Shown here: positions 7,938-14,499 of the stretch, piece after piece
Layout: every line of letters starts with the position of its first letter
Numbering within the stretch: the first letter of the stretch is position 1
Source: Mannheimia indoligenes
GTDB lineage: Bacteria; Pseudomonadota; Gammaproteobacteria; Enterobacterales; Pasteurellaceae
Direction: 5' to 3'
NCBI RefSeq assembly: GCF_036880405.1
Contig: NZ_JBAJJM010000010.1
Location: 62,001 to 126,000 of the forward strand
DNA: 64,000 nt
Notes under the pieces: generated by a model
Database searches by the model: none
Seen by the model: the letters and a program-made list of their open reading frames with translations, nothing else
Told to the model about the DNA's origin: nothing
Made by a program: the position numbers and the translations under genes

Positions 7938-7957
7938 TTTACACTTTCCTTTGGGTT

Positions 7958-8010
7958 AGTATATTACGACAAGTATCGTACTGTTTTTTTAAATCATACA
8001 CCATTATAAT
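7958..8010 (+). promoter_or_regulatory. HxlR-type operator and promoter
   Basis: An imperfect inverted repeat (AGTA at 7958 to TACT ending 7982, with CGACAAGTATCG inside) lies upstream of TATAAT at 8005-8010. It is placed where an HxlR repressor would block the FrnE-like gene. The half-site resembles the GTAAGTA arm of the palindrome at 11246-11265. Confidence 0.5.
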
Positions 8011-8051
8011 AGACACACTTTCTTTTTTAAACCCTAAATCGGAGTATTTTT

Positions 8052-8735
8052 ATGAACATTCAAATCTGGTCAGATTATGCCTGCCCTTATTGCTACATTG
8101 GCAAACGCCATTTGGAACAAGCCCTTGCCCAATTTACCCACGCTGATAAAGTGGAAATTGAGTTTAAGGCATTTGAACTTTATCCCAATGCAGGCAAAAC
8201 GGCGGTCAATACCACCCAAGAACGCATTGAGAAAAAATACGCCAAAAGCCCACAAGGGGCGTTGGAGATGATTGCCCACATTGAAAAAATGGGCGAGCGG
8301 GCAGGTTTAACAATGAATTATGCAGGCGTGAAAAATACCAATACTTTTGACGCTCATCGTCTCTACCATTGGGCAAAAAGTTTGGGCAAGGGCGATGAGA
8401 TGAACGAACGCTTAATGCGTGCCTATTTTAGCGATAATTTAGAGCTTGCCAATCACGACAATTTAGCAAAATTTGCCCAAGATGTCGGCTTAAATGGCGA
8501 TGAAGCCAAACAAATGCTGGCAAGCAATGACTTTATCCAAGCGGTCAAAGACGATTTAAATCAAGCCCATCAGATTGGCGTGCAAGGCGTACCGTTTTTT
8601 GTGTTTGACGGCAAAACGGCTACTTCTGGAGCAATGCCTGTGAGCAGTCTTTTGGGGCTGTTAAACCAAGTTTATGACGACAATCAAGCGGACAATCTGA
8701 CTGGGGCAAGCTGTGGCATTGACGGCTGTGAGTAA
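8052..8735 (+). CDS. DsbA-family oxidoreductase, FrnE-like
   Basis: The 227-residue cytoplasmic protein (no signal peptide) has an N-terminal thioredoxin-fold strand with CPYC (SDYACPYCYIGK, residues about 8-19), the helical insertion of FrnE/2-hydroxychromene-2-carboxylate isomerase relatives, and GVQGVPFFVFDG, the cis-Pro loop. A second Cys pair lies at the tail (ASCGIDGCE). FrnE proteins act in oxidative-stress disulfide exchange. It sits behind an HxlR-type operator with an esterase gene 9 bp downstream. Exact substrate unknown. Confidence 0.85.
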   Translation: MNIQIWSDYACPYCYIGKRHLEQALAQFTHADKVEIEFKAFELYPNAGKTAVNTTQERIEKKYAKSPQGALEMIAHIEKMGERAGLTMNYAGVKNTNTFDAHRLYHWAKSLGKGDEMNERLMRAYFSDNLELANHDNLAKFAQDVGLNGDEAKQMLASNDFIQAVKDDLNQAHQIGVQGVPFFVFDGKTATSGAMPVSSLLGLLNQVYDDNQADNLTGASCGIDGCE

Positions 8736-8744
8736 GGGGCAACA

Positions 8745-9416
8745 ATGGCAATCACAGAATTGACACCGTCCGCCCAGCCCATTGTTTTGGGTCATCAAAA
8801 CGCCCCCAAAGTTTTGATTTTGATACACGGATTAACCCTTTCAGGCAGGCAGTTTGTGCCGATTGGCGAGTTTTTGCTCGCTCATTTGGGGCAAGAGTGG
8901 CAAGTGATTTTACCCACCGCCCCCATTCAAAAGGTAACTTGGCTGGGCGGTCAAATGGCAAGTGCTTGGTTTGATTTGCCTGTGGGGAGATTTGACAAAA
9001 ACCAAGACGAAACAGGACTAAACCAAGCCAAAACCTATATTCACAGTTTGATTGATGAATTGGTACAGATTGGCGTTAATCCTAAAAACATCGTGTTGGG
9101 CGGATTTTCGCAAGGCGGTGCGTTGGCATTGCTGTCCGCTTTGACTTATCCTGCACGGCTTGGCGGTGCGGTGTGTCTATCTGGCTATTTGCCAATGGCG
9201 GATAAACTTGGTAATGCTCTTCAACGAGCAGATAAATCCCCCATACTGCTGGCACACGGCACGCACGATGAGCCGATAGACATTAGCCTTGCCAAAAATG
9301 CGGATTTGATGTTGCAAAATAATGGTTTTACTGTGAATTTTAACACTTATCCGATTGGACATAGCATTGATGAAAGAGAGCTTTTTGATGTGGCAGATTG
9401 GTTAAAACAGCTTTAA
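8745..9416 (+). CDS. Cytoplasmic carboxylesterase/phospholipase-type hydrolase
   Basis: The 223-residue protein belongs to the Abhydrolase_2 esterases (YpfH/carboxylesterase 2 type). Visible are LILIHGLTLSGRQF (oxyanion region), VLGGFSQGGALAL (Ser nucleophile), LLAHGTHDEPIDISLA (Asp) and YPIGHSIDERE (His). No signal peptide. It is 9 bp downstream of the FrnE-like gene, so the two form one operon. Substrate unknown; the family hydrolyses short acyl esters or thioesters. Confidence 0.85.
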   Translation: MAITELTPSAQPIVLGHQNAPKVLILIHGLTLSGRQFVPIGEFLLAHLGQEWQVILPTAPIQKVTWLGGQMASAWFDLPVGRFDKNQDETGLNQAKTYIHSLIDELVQIGVNPKNIVLGGFSQGGALALLSALTYPARLGGAVCLSGYLPMADKLGNALQRADKSPILLAHGTHDEPIDISLAKNADLMLQNNGFTVNFNTYPIGHSIDERELFDVADWLKQL

Positions 9417-9423
9417 TAACAAT

Positions 9424-9455
9424 ACCGTTTGAGAAATTCAAGCGGTGTTTTTGTT
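9424..9455 (+). terminator. Degenerate-USS terminator
   Basis: ACCGTTTGA and TTCAAGCGGT form the stem, followed by T5-G-T6. It closes the FrnE/esterase operon. Confidence 0.75.
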
Positions 9456-9541
9456 TTTTAACTCATTAAAAAATACACCTTGAAATGTGGGTATCTTCCC
9501 CCAATATTTTAAAAAGTTTTTTGACAAATATGGAGCAAATG

Positions 9542-9982
9542 ATGAGCTTTAACCCCCAAACCGAACGAGTCGCCCTAAAAGAGTTGGTGGACACTTTTTC
9601 CAATTTGGCGGACGAGAAAAAAGTCGCCGAACAAATGGCGTTATTTACCAAAGAAGCAATCGTACAAACTTTTATCGGTGGAAAATTGGTATTTGATATG
9701 GCGGGTGTTGCTCAAATTGAGCAAACTTTTAGCGATTTTTTGGCGGGCTTTCACACCGTTTATCACATTAATGGGCAACACACCGTGTCTTTTGTTGATG
9801 AAAATAATGCCACAGCGATTAACTATTGTGCGGTTAAATTGGTGGAAAGCAAAGACGGCAAAGAAATCCTACACGACCACAGCATTCGCTATAATGACAC
9901 TTATGTCAAAGAAAATGGCAAGTGGCTGATTAAACACCGCATTGCCAATTTTATGATTAGTGAAACCAGAGTGATTGGGTAA
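9542..9982 (+). CDS. SnoaL/NTF2-like domain protein
   Basis: The 146-residue protein has an NTF2-like cone fold pattern: an N-terminal helix (LKELVDTFSNLADEKKVAEQMALF), GGKLVFDMAGVAQIEQTFSDFLAGF, then alternating strands with HTVSFVDENNATAINYCAVKLV and a C-terminal WLIKHRIANFM. SnoaL-like proteins include isomerases, hydratases and ligand-binding proteins, so no function can be assigned. Start 9542 is preferred over 9530 and 9539 because GGAG at 9532-9535 gives a 6-nt spacer. It is a lone unit between two terminators. Confidence 0.75.
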   Translation: MSFNPQTERVALKELVDTFSNLADEKKVAEQMALFTKEAIVQTFIGGKLVFDMAGVAQIEQTFSDFLAGFHTVYHINGQHTVSFVDENNATAINYCAVKLVESKDGKEILHDHSIRYNDTYVKENGKWLIKHRIANFMISETRVIG

Positions 9983-9988
9983 TTTGGG

Positions 9989-10024
9989 ACACCGCTTAAT
10001 TTAAAAATTAGGCGGTGTTTTTTT
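9989..10024 (+). terminator. Degenerate-USS terminator
   Basis: ACACCGCTTAAT pairs with ATTAGGCGGTGT (one mismatch), followed by T7. It ends the SnoaL-like gene and is convergent with the MerR gene. Confidence 0.8.
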
Positions 10025-10046
10025 ATTGAAATTTTGCAAAATCAAC

Positions 10047-10066
10047 TTTCAGGCGGCAGCCTGAAA
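10047..10066. repeat. Neisserial-DUS-like inverted repeat
   Basis: TTTCAGGC and GCCTGAAA flank a 4-nt GGCA loop. It contains GGCAGCCTGAA, 11 bases of the Kingella-type uptake sequence AGGCAGCCTGAA as I recall it. Confidence 0.6.
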
Positions 10067-10075
10067 AATATTCCG

Positions 10076-10474
10076 CTATTCTTTTTCTTTAATACCTTGA
10101 ATAATCTGACACTTATCAACCGTTTTATTTTCACAACCCACAAATTGCATTAAAAAAGTTTTAACTTGTTGTAATTCTGTGATTTGTTCGTCCAAATATG
10201 CCAAATGTTGCTCGGCAAGTGCATTGATTTCATTGCATTGTTTGTTAGGCGTTTGTTGTAATTGCAACAGCGTTTTGATGTTACTTAAAGAAAAACCGAT
10301 ATTACGGCAAGTTTTAATAAAGCGTAATTGTTCTAACTGATTTTCATCAAACACACGATAGCCATTTTGTTGATGTGTAGGGGCGATTAAGCCTTGTTTT
10401 TCATAATAACGAATGGTTTCCAAATGTACGCCTGTTTGTTCACTGGCTTGTTTTATTTTAAAAAATTTTGACAT
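10076..10474 (-). CDS. MerR-family metal-responsive regulator, ZntR/CadR type
   Basis: The 132-residue protein has the MerR winged helix (residues 1-70: FKIKQASEQTGVHLETIRYYEKQGLI), a long dimerisation helix, and cysteines at 80, 114 and 122 (C114-x7-C122). This matches the Zn/Cd/Pb-sensing ZntR/CadR/PbrR pattern rather than the CueR Cu(I) pattern. It is divergent from a CDF efflux gene whose promoter has the 19-bp spacer that MerR proteins activate by untwisting. Metal specificity cannot be fixed from sequence; Zn(II) or Cd(II) is most likely. Confidence 0.9.
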   Translation of the reverse strand: MSKFFKIKQASEQTGVHLETIRYYEKQGLIAPTHQQNGYRVFDENQLEQLRFIKTCRNIGFSLSNIKTLLQLQQTPNKQCNEINALAEQHLAYLDEQITELQQVKTFLMQFVGCENKTVDKCQIIQGIKEKE

Positions 10475-10480
10475 TTTGGC

Positions 10481-10511
10481 TTGACCCTGTAATGACTACG
10501 GAGTTTATAGT
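10481..10511 (+). promoter_or_regulatory. MerR-type promoter with 19-bp spacer
   Basis: TTGACC (-35, 10481-10486) and TATAGT (-10, 10506-10511) are separated by exactly 19 bp, the over-long spacer of MerR-activated promoters. The spacer holds an imperfect dyad (ACCCTGTA and TACGGAGT). It drives the CDF gene. Confidence 0.85.
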
Positions 10512-10545
10512 ATAGCAAATTTCATCTTAAAACAGGAGCAAAAAA

Positions 10546-11160
10546 ATGGCGTGCCAAAATTGTTGTGGTTCAAATCAGCCCATTCATCAATCGCCCAAGT
10601 ACAAAAAAGCCTTGTGGATTGTCTTGATATTAAATTTATCAATGTTTTTTGTGGAAATTGTGATGGGGGTTAAATCGGGTTCAACTTCGCTGTTGTCGGA
10701 CAGTTTGGATTTCTTGGGCGACAGTGCCAATTATTTGATAAGTTTGATTGTTTTGCCAATGGCGTTAAGTTACCGAGCCAAAGCATCTATGGTTAAGGGG
10801 CTAACGATGGGCGGTTTTGGTTTATTTATTTTAATGACGACCATTTATCGTGTGTTTTATGGGGAAATGCCCAGTTATTCTGAAATGAGCATTGTGGGAT
10901 TTTTGGCGTTATTGGTCAATGTGTCGGCATTGTTGATATTATTAAAATTTCGTGATGGCGACAGCAATGTCCGCAGTGTGTGGGTGTGTTCCCGAAACGA
11001 TGCGATTGGTAATGTGGCGGTAATTTTAGCGGGTATGGCAGTTTATTTTTTTCAATCAAAATATCCTGATTTAATTGTGGCGTTTGTTTTGGCATTTTTG
11101 GCATTACAAGCCAGTCAAGAAATCATCAAAAGGGCTTGGGCGGAATTAAAAGTCAGTTAA
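10546..11160 (+). CDS. CDF-family cation efflux protein lacking the C-terminal domain
   Basis: The 204-residue membrane protein resembles cation diffusion facilitators with about six transmembrane helices. The motif SLLSDSLDFLGDSANY carries metal-site Asp residues, and RNDAIGNVAVILAG corresponds to the second metal-binding helix, with Asn-Asp where many members have His-x3-Asp. The usual cytoplasmic C-terminal domain (about 80 residues) is missing, giving a minimal form. The N-terminus is Cys-rich (MACQNCCGS) and may capture metal. AGGAG at 10533-10537 precedes the ATG. Paired with the divergent MerR regulator, it probably exports Zn(II) or Cd(II). Confidence 0.8.
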   Translation: MACQNCCGSNQPIHQSPKYKKALWIVLILNLSMFFVEIVMGVKSGSTSLLSDSLDFLGDSANYLISLIVLPMALSYRAKASMVKGLTMGGFGLFILMTTIYRVFYGEMPSYSEMSIVGFLALLVNVSALLILLKFRDGDSNVRSVWVCSRNDAIGNVAVILAGMAVYFFQSKYPDLIVAFVLAFLALQASQEIIKRAWAELKVS

Positions 11161-11164
11161 TTTA

Positions 11165-11203
11165 AAACACCGTTTGGATTAATGTTCAAGCGGTGTTTTT
11201 TAT
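11165..11203 (+). terminator. Degenerate-USS terminator
   Basis: AACACCGTTTG pairs with CAAGCGGTGTT (one G-T), followed by T5. It closes the CDF gene. Confidence 0.8.
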
Positions 11204-11245
11204 TTTAATAATCATTTAAAATCAACATCTTAAAATTTATTTTCA

Positions 11246-11294
11246 TACTTACTTTTTTGTAAGTACTTCCAAATATAAATTAAGGGCGTATAAT
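11246..11294 (+). promoter_or_regulatory. Palindromic operator and promoter of MBL-fold gene
   Basis: TACTTAC and GTAAGTA form perfect 7-bp arms around T6 (11246-11265), placed just upstream of TATAAT at 11289-11294, so the palindrome overlaps or abuts the -35 region. This form is typical of HxlR-type operators; no regulator gene is adjacent, but an HxlR gene lies at 7599-7937. Confidence 0.6.
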
Positions 11295-11335
11295 GCACCA
11301 CATCAAATCAATCTTTTAACCTTTTGGAATTTTTT

Positions 11336-12184
11336 ATGAAAAAATTATTACTTGCCACACTTTTGCTGAGTGCCAATTTTGCCCACGCCCTAGAAATCAA
11401 AACCTATTCTGCCGATGAAAAAAGCTTTTCGGTGCAGTCCACTTTGGTGCTTGGCGAAAAAGAAGCAGTCTTGATTGACGCTGGTTTTACCCGTGCTGAT
11501 GCCTTGCGTATTGCGGGCAATATTTTGGACAGCCAAAAAGAATTGACCACGATTTTGGTAAGCAATGCCGACCCTGATTATTATTTTGGCGTGGCAACCT
11601 TAAAAGAAATTTTCCCCAATGCCAAAGTGGTAACAACCCCTGCCGTATTGGAAAAAATCAACGCCAAAGTAGAAGGCAAAGTCAATTATTGGTCGCCAAA
11701 AATGGGGAATAATGCCCCAAAAGCGGTGGTATTGCCTGAAAAATTGGACAGCAATACGCTGACTTTGGACGGACAAAACATTGAAATTCGTGGCACGACA
11801 GGCATTTTGGCACATCGCCCTTATGTGTGGATTCCGTCTTTAAAAACCATTACAGGCAATGTGTCGGTGTTTGGCAATATGCACCTTTGGATGGCGGATG
11901 CACAAACGCCAGCCGAACGCCAAGCGTGGATTGCCCAACTTGACGAAATGGCAAGCCTTAAGCCCAAAGTTGTGATTGCAGGACACGCCACACCCAATAC
12001 CAAAATGACCGTTGATTTATTAAAAGCCAATAAAGCCTATTTGAAAAAATATGAACAAGTTTTGGCAAGCAGTCAAAATAGCGGACAAGTCGTTGCCAAA
12101 ATGAAAGTTGCTTATCCAAAATATCAAGCGTTGGGTAATTTGGAATTGGGAGCAAAAGTGAATAAAGGCGAAATGAAGTGGTAA
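11336..12184 (+). CDS. Exported metallo-beta-lactamase-fold protein with non-canonical metal motif
   Basis: The 282-residue product has a signal peptide (MKKLLLATLLLSANFAHA) and an MBL-fold body: KEAVLIDAGFTRADALRIAGNI, ILVSNADPDYYFGVATLKEIFP and VIAGHATP. At the usual HxHxDH site the sequence is N-A-D-P-D-Y, so most zinc ligands are replaced, while the late His of AGHATP remains. It may be a non-hydrolytic or differently metallated member. Start 11336 (ATG before the signal peptide) is preferred to an upstream in-frame TTG. It is a lone unit ending at a strong terminator. Confidence 0.75.
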   Translation: MKKLLLATLLLSANFAHALEIKTYSADEKSFSVQSTLVLGEKEAVLIDAGFTRADALRIAGNILDSQKELTTILVSNADPDYYFGVATLKEIFPNAKVVTTPAVLEKINAKVEGKVNYWSPKMGNNAPKAVVLPEKLDSNTLTLDGQNIEIRGTTGILAHRPYVWIPSLKTITGNVSVFGNMHLWMADAQTPAERQAWIAQLDEMASLKPKVVIAGHATPNTKMTVDLLKANKAYLKKYEQVLASSQNSGQVVAKMKVAYPKYQALGNLELGAKVNKGEMKW

Positions 12185-12225
12185 AAAGTTGAAATTAAAC
12201 TTTTTAAATTGATTTATCCAAAATC

Positions 12226-12259
12226 ATTACCCAAGTTTTTGGCTTGGGTAATTTTTTTT
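12226..12259 (+). terminator. Rho-independent terminator
   Basis: ATTACCCAAG and CTTGGGTAAT form a perfect 10-bp stem with a 7-nt loop and T8. Unlike most terminators in this block it contains no USS. Confidence 0.9.
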
Positions 12260-12286
12260 AAACGAGATTTTATTAAAAGAGACCAT

Positions 12287-12910
12287 ATGAAATTTATCTA
12301 TTTATTTGACCCTTTATGCGGTTTTTGTTATGCGTCATCAAAGGGCATTGCCAATCTTGCCAAAACGCACGAAGTTGATGGTTATGCCACAGGATTATTT
12401 GCCAATACAGGCAAAATGATGGACGAGCAGTTTGCCAATTATGCGTGGGCAAATGATATGAAAATCAGTCAGATGACAGGTTTGCCATTTAGTGAAAACT
12501 ACCGTCAATTATTATTAAAGGGCGGTGAATTTAATTCTTTTGCTTTAACGGTTGCTTGCGTGTTATTGAAAAATCACAAACCCAATGAATTATTACCCGT
12601 ATTTTCAGAGTTACAAAAACTGCGTTATGTGGACGGTTTGGATACCAGCGATATTACTGTGGTAAAAAATGGTTTAATCGCTCTTGGACAAAACAACATT
12701 GCCAATCAATTAAATAACGATGAAAGTAAAAATTTGGCAAATGACTTTATTAGGCAAGGGCAATTATTGGCAAGTCAATTTGGCGTGCGTGGCGTACCCA
12801 GTTTAATTGCCGAAATCAACGGCAAATTTATTCAAATACCCAGCCAATTTTTATATCAAGATACGGATAATGTGGCGGATAATATTGAACAGTTTTTAAA
12901 GGGTTTTTAA
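12287..12910 (+). CDS. DsbA-family thiol oxidoreductase (cytoplasmic, CGFC active site)
   Basis: The 207-residue protein has FDPLCGFCYASSKG at residues about 7-20, a CxxC thioredoxin-fold active site, a helical insertion, and FGVRGVPSLIAEING as cis-Pro loop. It resembles the COG3531/FrnE-like predicted disulfide isomerases. No signal peptide is visible, so it is probably cytoplasmic. The ATG at 12287 is chosen because the domain starts there and AAGAGA lies upstream. It is the second DsbA-like protein of this block, after 8052-8735. Confidence 0.8.
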   Translation: MKFIYLFDPLCGFCYASSKGIANLAKTHEVDGYATGLFANTGKMMDEQFANYAWANDMKISQMTGLPFSENYRQLLLKGGEFNSFALTVACVLLKNHKPNELLPVFSELQKLRYVDGLDTSDITVVKNGLIALGQNNIANQLNNDESKNLANDFIRQGQLLASQFGVRGVPSLIAEINGKFIQIPSQFLYQDTDNVADNIEQFLKGF

Positions 12911-12914
12911 TAAA

Positions 12915-12952
12915 AAACATCGCTTGCAGAAATAAAAGCGGTGTTTTTTATT
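12915..12952 (+). terminator. Degenerate-USS terminator
   Basis: AAACATCGCTT pairs with AAGCGGTGTTT apart from one mismatch, followed by a T-run. Confidence 0.7.
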
Positions 12953-12964
12953 GGCAAAATAAAC

Positions 12965-12981
12965 TTTCAGGCTGCCTGAAA
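12965..12981. repeat. Neisserial-DUS palindrome
   Basis: TTTCAGGCTGCCTGAAA is a perfect palindrome about a central T. One strand reads AGGCTGCCTGAA (Simonsiella-type AG-simDUS) and the other AGGCAGCCTGAA (AG-kingDUS), from memory of the published dialects. It lies just after a degenerate-USS terminator. Confidence 0.75.
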
Positions 12982-12999
12982 ATCCATTTTCTTAATTTT

Positions 13000-13070
13000 T
13001 ATCTTTCCATTTTTAAAAATCAACTTCCCATTTTTAACCATTCAATTATCAATAATAAAATTCTATAATA
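13000..13070 (+). promoter_or_regulatory. Shared 71-bp promoter element, copy B
   Basis: Same element as 3780-3850 and 16964-17034, with TATAATA at the same offset. It precedes a monooxygenase fragment, so the promoter has outlived most of its gene. Confidence 0.75.
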
Positions 13071-13099
13071 TCCCATACTTTTGAATGAGAGAACCCAAA

Positions 13100-13390
13100 A
13101 TGACCGATTACCTTGACAATTCAACCAAAAAAATCAAACTCGCCCTGCAACTCGTCTCCCCTGTGGTGGTGGGGACGGCTCACGATGTGGCGGATTTTAT
13201 GGAAGAATGGTTTAATGCTGGGGCGACAGACGGCTTTTCGCTTGCCCCTGACAGCCAAATGGGCGTGCGTGAATTTGTGGAAAAAGTCGTGCCGATTTTG
13301 CAAGAGCGGGGGATTTATCATACCGATTATGAAGGCGATACGCTAAGGGAGCATTTGGGCGTGCCATATCAGTATGGGTTAAAAGGTTAA
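13100..13390 (+). pseudogene. C-terminal remnant of NtaA/SnaA/DszA-type flavin monooxygenase
   Basis: The 96-residue frame matches only the end of bacterial-luciferase-like FMNH2-dependent monooxygenases of the nitrilotriacetate/pristinamycin/DszA group: VVGTAHDVADFMEEWFNAGATDGFSLAP, EFVEKVVPILQERGIYHTDYEGDTLREHLG. Full members have about 440 residues, so some 340 N-terminal residues, including most of the barrel, are missing. Yet an ATG with AGAGA upstream and the shared promoter are in place. An in-frame internal deletion that joined the start region to the C-terminus is the simplest explanation. It should have no monooxygenase activity. Confidence 0.8.
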
Positions 13391-13400
13391 GGGAAAGGAA

Positions 13401-13433
13401 AACACCGCTTGGGGAAAGGTAAGCGGTGTTTTT
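13401..13433 (+). terminator. Terminator with USS-like stem
   Basis: AACACCGCTT and AAGCGGTGTT form a perfect 10-bp stem with a 10-nt loop and a T-run. Confidence 0.85.
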
Positions 13434-13522
13434 GTTTCGTGGGTAGTTTGAAAGGTGGATTTTTAGGCTTAAAAATGTTAAAATTTTGAAATTTTTTTCA
13501 AATACCGTTGAGTGATGCACTT

Positions 13523-14494
13523 ATGCAAACCTTTGATTTAACTACAAATAAGCTCATTTCTAATTTTAAGAATCGCACCTTTAATAATGAATCTGATGTG
13601 CAAATTCAATTTTATACTGCGATTGTCAATCCAATCATTTCAAACCTGAACCAAAATTCTACGGTTAATTATTCTTTTAATAACGAACATCGTTTTTTAC
13701 AAGGCGGTAGGGCTGACGCAGTATTTGAAAATTTGGCTTTTGAAATTAAAAAATTAGGTTATTTTGATACCCCAAAAGGTATTAATGAAGCCTTGTTTGG
13801 TAGAAATGATAAAGATAATGGTCTTTACGAATATATTTTTGAATTAGCCAATATTGAAAAAACAGATAGTGATGAAATAAAAATTAAAAAAATTACCCAT
13901 CAAGTTGGCATTGGTTTTGATGGCAAACAGTTTATTTTTGCTCGTTTTGCCACTTCTCACAACAATCAAATTATTAAAATACAAAAAGGAAGTCTTGCCA
14001 ATCAAGAGTTTAATTTACCCTTAAATTTTACCTATGAAATTTTTGATATAGAGTCTGGCATTGAACGCTTAAAAATTCTCATTCGCCAAAGAGAAAAGTT
14101 GGCTTTAAGTAAAGAAACTTTATTACAATTTATCAATCCAAGTCAGCCAAATATTCGTAATGGTGTTAATACAATTTATAAAAGTTTAATGAGTAACTTT
14201 GATAGTACCAATCCCAGCAATCGTGTGATTACTTTGTATAATGAATGGGATAGGGTTTTTGGTGTTCTGTACGGCGAAGAAAATGAGCAAACTGATTTTA
14301 CAGACTATATTAAACCCTTAAAAGATTTGTATCAAATTGATGATAGCCAATATCCCAATTTGGATATGAAAAAATATTTGTTTTCATTGCAAACCTATTT
14401 TAATATTTTAATCAAATTACTCATTAATAACTTTTTAAAACAGTTAATTAATCCAGAATTTGAAATGCAGTCAGCATTAAAAAATCTGTTTTAA
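13523..14494 (+). CDS. Type IIG restriction-modification enzyme, N-terminal nuclease part
   Basis: The 323-residue product carries a PD-(D/E)xK nuclease signature near its N-terminus: Glu23 in a helix, then Asp65 and Glu74-x-Lys76 in RADAVFENLAFEIKK. The rest is helical linker. It ends at a TAA just after an A6 run (14479-14484). Continuing in the -1 frame gives KSVLKDLFEGKDE and then the methylase at 14500-16881 without a break. The two frames are therefore one gene of about 1119 codons interrupted by a frameshift. Start 13523 is the first ATG; the ribosome site is weak. The gene is visibly AT-richer than its neighbours and lacks full USS 9-mers, fitting recent transfer. Confidence 0.75.
   Translation: MQTFDLTTNKLISNFKNRTFNNESDVQIQFYTAIVNPIISNLNQNSTVNYSFNNEHRFLQGGRADAVFENLAFEIKKLGYFDTPKGINEALFGRNDKDNGLYEYIFELANIEKTDSDEIKIKKITHQVGIGFDGKQFIFARFATSHNNQIIKIQKGSLANQEFNLPLNFTYEIFDIESGIERLKILIRQREKLALSKETLLQFINPSQPNIRNGVNTIYKSLMSNFDSTNPSNRVITLYNEWDRVFGVLYGEENEQTDFTDYIKPLKDLYQIDDSQYPNLDMKKYLFSLQTYFNILIKLLINNFLKQLINPEFEMQSALKNLF
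14479..14484 (+). other. A6 run at the frameshift between nuclease and methylase
   Basis: Six A residues precede the early stop. One extra A, or a -1 slip on A-AAA-AAT, fuses the two frames. This could be phase variation, programmed frameshifting, a fixed mutation or an assembly error. Confidence 0.6.
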
Positions 14495-14499
14495 AAGAC

